NCBI GenBank assembly: GCA_022826345.1
Contig: JAJDVB010000097.1
Location: 1 to 47,175, forward strand
From: Alphaproteobacteria bacterium
Lineage (GTDB): Bacteria; Pseudomonadota; Alphaproteobacteria; UBA828
Length of the DNA: 47,175 nt
Direction: 5' to 3'
Position 1 is the stretch's first letter. Each line of letters opens with the position of its first letter. Positions 44,282 to 47,175 of this stretch are shown here, piece by piece. The notes beneath the pieces are model-generated. The model made no database searches, had not been told where the DNA came from, and saw nothing but the letters and a program-made list of their open reading frames with translations. The position numbers and the translations under genes are program-made.

Positions 44282-45175
44282 ATGCGAAAACAAAAAACTA
44301 CGCTTATCACGGACCTAGACAACACGCTCTTCGATTGGGTAGAGCTTTGGATAAAATGTTTTTCGTCCATGCTTGAAGGAATTGTTGTGATAAGCGGCGT
44401 ATCAAAAGAAAAACTCATTCCAGAAATACGTAGAGTTCATCAAAAACATGGCACATCCGAATACTCATTCCTAATTGAGGAGTTGCCGTCCCTTCAACCA
44501 ATACTAAAAGGCAGACCAGCAACTGAGGTATTTGCGGATCCAATCAAGGAGTATCAACGCACACGCCGCATTCAATTGCGACTATACTCGACCGTCGCTG
44601 AAACACTTCTTAGGGTTAAGGGCCGTGGTTCTCGGATTATCGGTTACACAGAATCCATGGCGTTTTATTCGAACTATCGAGTGCGGCGTCTTGGTCTTGA
44701 TGGCGTTCTCGACCACGTATTTTGTCCCGAAGACCATGTGCTTCCCGAAGGACTATCCTACGAAGATGTTCGAAAATATCCATCCTCGCATTATGAGCTA
44801 AGGCACAGCAAACAGCACTACACTCCAAAGGGATCGACCAAGCCCGATACAGTGGTTCTAAATTCCATAGTGAACGACCTGGGATTGAACAAGATACATT
44901 GTGTATACGTTGGCGACAACCTAATGAAGGATGTGGCAATGGCTATTGATTCAGGCATTGACGATGTGTGGGCGAAATACGGTCAAGCACACAAGCGAAA
45001 AGAGTATAAATTACTGCAGGATGTAACGCACTGGACTGAAGACCAAGTGCTGAGGGAACAGCAGATTAGGGCTGCAGTTGACGTTACCCCGTCGTATACA
45101 CTTGAAACCTCCTTTTCAGAGATACTAGAGATGTTTGAGTTTGTCGACTTCTGCCCTGGTGAAACCAACAATTAA
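44282..45175 (+). CDS. HAD-superfamily hydrolase in an AT-rich island
   Basis: A 297-residue haloacid-dehalogenase-like hydrolase. Motif I, the Asp nucleophile, is 'ITDLDNTLFDW' near residue 10. Motif II is the Thr/Ser in 'IIGYTES', motif III the Lys in 'GSTKPDT', and motif IV is 'VYVGDNLMKDV', with acidic residues that hold Mg. All catalytic positions are intact, so phosphatase activity is expected. About 70 extra residues between motifs I and II form a helical cap, and a C-terminal extension of about 60 residues is unusual. The codon use and AT content differ strongly from the chromosome, implying transfer. ATG 44282 follows GGGGAA. A membrane protein gene follows in the same direction after 123 bp. 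Confidence 0.88.
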   Translation: MRKQKTTLITDLDNTLFDWVELWIKCFSSMLEGIVVISGVSKEKLIPEIRRVHQKHGTSEYSFLIEELPSLQPILKGRPATEVFADPIKEYQRTRRIQLRLYSTVAETLLRVKGRGSRIIGYTESMAFYSNYRVRRLGLDGVLDHVFCPEDHVLPEGLSYEDVRKYPSSHYELRHSKQHYTPKGSTKPDTVVLNSIVNDLGLNKIHCVYVGDNLMKDVAMAIDSGIDDVWAKYGQAHKRKEYKLLQDVTHWTEDQVLREQQIRAAVDVTPSYTLETSFSEILEMFEFVDFCPGETNN

Positions 45176-45298
45176 CCAGTCGTATTTCCATATTGTCTGA
45201 CTTTCAGTATGTTAGCGAGCGGGCGCCGTAAACCTCCTAAACATGGTTGAGTCCGTAGGGAACCATGCCAGTTGGTGCCGTAGCAGGAGCAAGGTAGA

Positions 45299-45967
45299 AT
45301 GATGAGCGAAAAACCAATAACTGTATTAAGCAAAAAGGATCGCGAACATACAATAGAAATATGGAAGACTATTGTCGAGGTTCAGAAGCACTTCAACGAC
45401 ATCAGCATGCGCATTCGCAGTATGTTTGTCACAATTCTCTTGGGAATCTTTGCCGCGATTGGATTTTTGCTCAACAAAGAACTGAACCTGGAATTTGGCA
45501 GTTACGATGTTCAGTTTGCAACTCTTGTACCGTTGTATGGCTTTTTCATTACGTATCTATTTTATTTCATTGACCGCTATTGGTATCACCGACTTCTCAT
45601 TGGATCCGTGAATCACGCTATCGAGATCGAAACAAAGTACATGGAGGTTCTTCCGGAACTCTCCTTGAGCAGCGCAATCGGAAAAGAGAGTCCATACAAG
45701 CCGAGTTGTCTGGTATGGTGTTGTGCGAAACTAGTATTTGTGAGACACGAGAAGTTTCTTAGTGAAGGTAAATTGCACTCTGTGGGGAAGATAGAGTTCT
45801 TTTACAAATCAGTCATGGCCGTACTCCTTGTAACGGCAGTTCTCGTAGGTGTGTTCGGTGGAATCAGCGTGCGCCATGACGCTGGTGCGTCTCCAAAGCC
45901 AGCAGACGAATCGTTTCTCCCGAGGGAGTTATCTATTGAGAAGAAAGATAAAGTAATCTCCGCCTAG
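45299..45967 (+). CDS. Multi-pass membrane protein, unrecognised, partner of the HAD gene
   Basis: A 222-residue protein (ATG 45299, with a second ATG at 45302; AGGAG about 10 nt upstream). A helical charged N-terminus ('EHTIEIWKTIVEVQKHFNDISMRIRS', residues 15-42) precedes two membrane helices (about 43-60 and 75-93). A cytosolic-looking segment starting 'DRYWYHRLLIGSVNHAIEIETKYM' follows, then a third helix near residues 176-197 ('VMAVLLVTAVLVGVFGGI') and a charged tail. The topology is like small SLATT-type or other pore-like effectors in bacterial defence, but I cannot assign a family. It is AT-rich like the HAD gene, supporting joint acquisition. Function is open. Confidence 0.7.
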   Translation: MMSEKPITVLSKKDREHTIEIWKTIVEVQKHFNDISMRIRSMFVTILLGIFAAIGFLLNKELNLEFGSYDVQFATLVPLYGFFITYLFYFIDRYWYHRLLIGSVNHAIEIETKYMEVLPELSLSSAIGKESPYKPSCLVWCCAKLVFVRHEKFLSEGKLHSVGKIEFFYKSVMAVLLVTAVLVGVFGGISVRHDAGASPKPADESFLPRELSIEKKDKVISA

Positions 45968-46209
45968 CGGCGCGCCTTGCCGTCGCTATCAGCCATACTT
46001 GGCGGGTGTGCCACTGATAAGGTAAGAGCTGAATCTTAAGACCACCTTTCCGTAGGCGGGGTCCAACAATGGCAAGTGGCACAACCTGGAGTACAACACA
46101 ACGCTTTCGTATCGGCCCCAGCGAGCGGCTGGGCTCGTAGAGCGGCTTGTTCCGGCACAGGCCGGCCTGGAGGAGCCGGCCGAAGGTCCGTGGGTCCTGG
46201 AGCGGGTGA

Positions 46210-46404
46210 TCGACCGAGGACTCTCTCGCGTATCCGACCACCGCCTTCGGCGCCAACACCGACAATCGGTTCGGGATGGGCGAGGCCCAGCTCGTCGAGT
46301 TCTCCAAGCGGCTGCGGGCGCAGAGTACGCATCCGGTGAAGGCCGCGCTCCATTCGGCATGCCTTTTTCGGGGCTGCCCGCGCAGTCAGTCTCGAGTAGG
46401 CTGA
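46210..46404 (+). pseudogene. Gene fragment, unrecognised
   Basis: One frame here reads with convincing protein character, 'LAYPTTAFGANTDNRFGMGEAQLVEFSKRLRA', with GC-rich codon use like the chromosome. It has no start, is closed upstream by TGA 46207-46209, and runs into the IS remnant at about 46402. It looks like an internal piece of an enzyme gene broken by the insertion sequence. I could not place the family. Confidence 0.4.
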
Positions 46405-46712
46405 GGTGGCCCCAGAGAATCGGACAGGTCGTTAAGGTGTATTCCGCCGTCTGACGGAGGAATGCAGATGAGCAAGCGACTCAAGTTTTCGGGGAGCTGA
46501 AGGCGAAGGTGGCGCTGGAAGCGCTCCGCGGCGATCGGACGCGTCAGGAGATCGCCTCGCGGCACCAGGTCCATCCGAACGAGGTCGGCGCCTGGAAGCG
46601 CCAGGCGATCGAGGGTCTGGCCGAGCTGTTCTCGAAGGGCGCGGAGCGCCGGACCCGGGACCATGAGGGCGAGGTCCGCGATCTTCACGCCAAGATCGGG
46701 GAGCTGATCGTT
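46402..46712 (+). mobile_element. Truncated IS3-family insertion sequence remnant
   Basis: TGAGGTGGCCCCAGAGAATC at 46402-46421 looks like an IS3-family left terminal repeat. It is followed 46 bp later by a transposase orfA. The element lacks the rest of orfA, all of orfB and the right end; similarity stops near 46712, just before the MFS gene. Confidence 0.7.
46468..46712 (+). pseudogene. IS3-family transposase orfA, frameshifted and truncated
   Basis: ATG 46468, with GGAGG upstream, begins 'MSKRLKFSGS' and stops at TGA 46498-46500. One missing base in the G-run at 46491-46494 explains this. The next frame continues with the classical IS3 orfA helix-turn-helix, 'KVALEALRGDRTRQEIASRHQ' and then 'HPNEVGAWKRQAIEGL', and 'RDLHAKIGEL'. 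After that the expected catalytic-partner region is missing and unrelated sequence follows. The gene cannot make an active transposase. Confidence 0.85.
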
Positions 46713-46750
46713 ACCGCTCGGGGCGAGAGACGGGGCAGAGGACGAAAGCA

Positions 46751-47175
46751 TTGGCTGATCAAGCCGCCGCCGGTTGGGGTGACCTCCTGCGCGGACGAAA
46801 CGCCCTTCGATCGCTCGCATTGGCCGGCGGCGTCGCCCTCCATGCGGTGAATGTCTACGTGACGATCACCATCCTGCCGTCCGTCGTCGCGGACATCGGC
46901 GGCCTCGACTACTACGCATGGAACACCAGTCTGTTCATCCTCGCGTCGATCATGGGCTCGGCCCTCAGCCCGCGCCTTCTTGCCTCTCTCGGCCCTCGCG
47001 GCGGATATCGATTTGCAACCGTCGTCTTTGCGGCAGGTGCCGTCATCTGCGCGATTGCGCCCTCCATGCCCGTCTTGTTGATCGGCCGCACCGTGCAGGG
47101 GTTTGGCGGGGGCGTTCTGTTTGCACTGTCTTACGCCATGATCCGGGTTGTCTTTGCCGAGCCCCTCTGGCCCCG
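46751..47175 (+). CDS. MFS transporter, N-terminal part (cut by window end)
   Basis: An open frame from TTG 46751 (AGGA 8 nt upstream) to the window edge encodes about 141 residues. Hydrophobic helices are visible near residues 27-50, 58-80, 85-103 and 107-130. 'GRTVQGFGGGVLFALSYAMI' corresponds to the conserved MFS helix 4 region, and 'ITILPSVVADIGGLDYYAW' is typical of drug:H+ antiporter (DHA2) members. It exports or imports a small molecule across the inner membrane. The start codon is not certain, as the IS remnant ends just upstream and may have replaced the native 5' region. The 3' end lies outside the window. Confidence 0.82.
   Translation, partial: MADQAAAGWGDLLRGRNALRSLALAGGVALHAVNVYVTITILPSVVADIGGLDYYAWNTSLFILASIMGSALSPRLLASLGPRGGYRFATVVFAAGAVICAIAPSMPVLLIGRTVQGFGGGVLFALSYAMIRVVFAEPLWP

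Overview
The window reads as chromosomal DNA of a GC-rich alphaproteobacterium, most plausibly a member of or near the Rhodospirillales. This rests on overall composition, family content (PhoX/Tat, DUF6635-like, HIG1-domain protein, molybdenum hydroxylase, many amidases), a tandem glycine riboswitch in front of gcvTHP, and palindromic interspersed repeats of alphaproteobacterial type. The genus cannot be fixed from the sequence. Most of the window is densely packed metabolic genes. It is bounded on both sides by visibly AT-richer, gene-poor accessory DNA.

Layout: 1-1600 is accessory DNA with one AT-rich DUF4393 (Abi-alpha-like) gene. 1601-11103 is a long minus-strand run for cleaving amides, ureides and gamma-glutamyl compounds: class II aldolase, amidohydrolase, gamma-glutamyltransferase, M20 carbamoylase-type hydrolase, O-methyltransferase, DUF6635-like protein, amidase and an acidic secreted protein. 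11281-16266 holds an OmpA-like lipoprotein, a 2OG-Fe(II) oxygenase, an SDR, an ornithine-cyclodeaminase homologue, a HIG1 protein and a PduO-type adenosyltransferase. 16279-17033 is a coupled trio of small unrecognised ORFs; the middle one is frameshifted by a 10-bp tandem duplication. 17128-22204 is the glycine cleavage operon gcvT-gcvH-gcvP with its promoter and tandem riboswitch, plus a 63-aa membrane peptide gene.

22440-31386 holds a Tat-exported PhoX-family phosphatase, a DUF3187 protein, a four-gene xanthine-dehydrogenase-type operon whose molybdopterin subunit is split into two ORFs, and a divergent PLP aminotransferase with an NTF2-like protein. After tRNA-Ser(GCU) comes an aromatic ammonia-lyase homologue lacking the serine needed for its MIO cofactor. 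Two regulators (LysR, LuxR) follow, with two copies of a palindromic motif beside them. Then come an intact and a decayed universal stress protein, a membrane pentapeptide-repeat protein, a MaoC dehydratase and an amidase.

40712-47175 is the second accessory segment. It contains two arrays of GGGAT/GGGAC repeats at a steady 9-10 bp pitch, a REP-like palindrome, a periplasmic solute-binding protein, about 1.4 kb without recognisable genes, an AT-rich HAD phosphatase + multi-pass membrane protein pair, a truncated and frameshifted IS3-family orfA, and the start of an MFS transporter cut by the window edge.

The strongest candidates for something undescribed are the helically phased repeat arrays, the coupled small-ORF trio with its reversible-looking frameshift, the MIO-less lyase homologue, the split molybdenum subunit, and the HAD + membrane protein pair.
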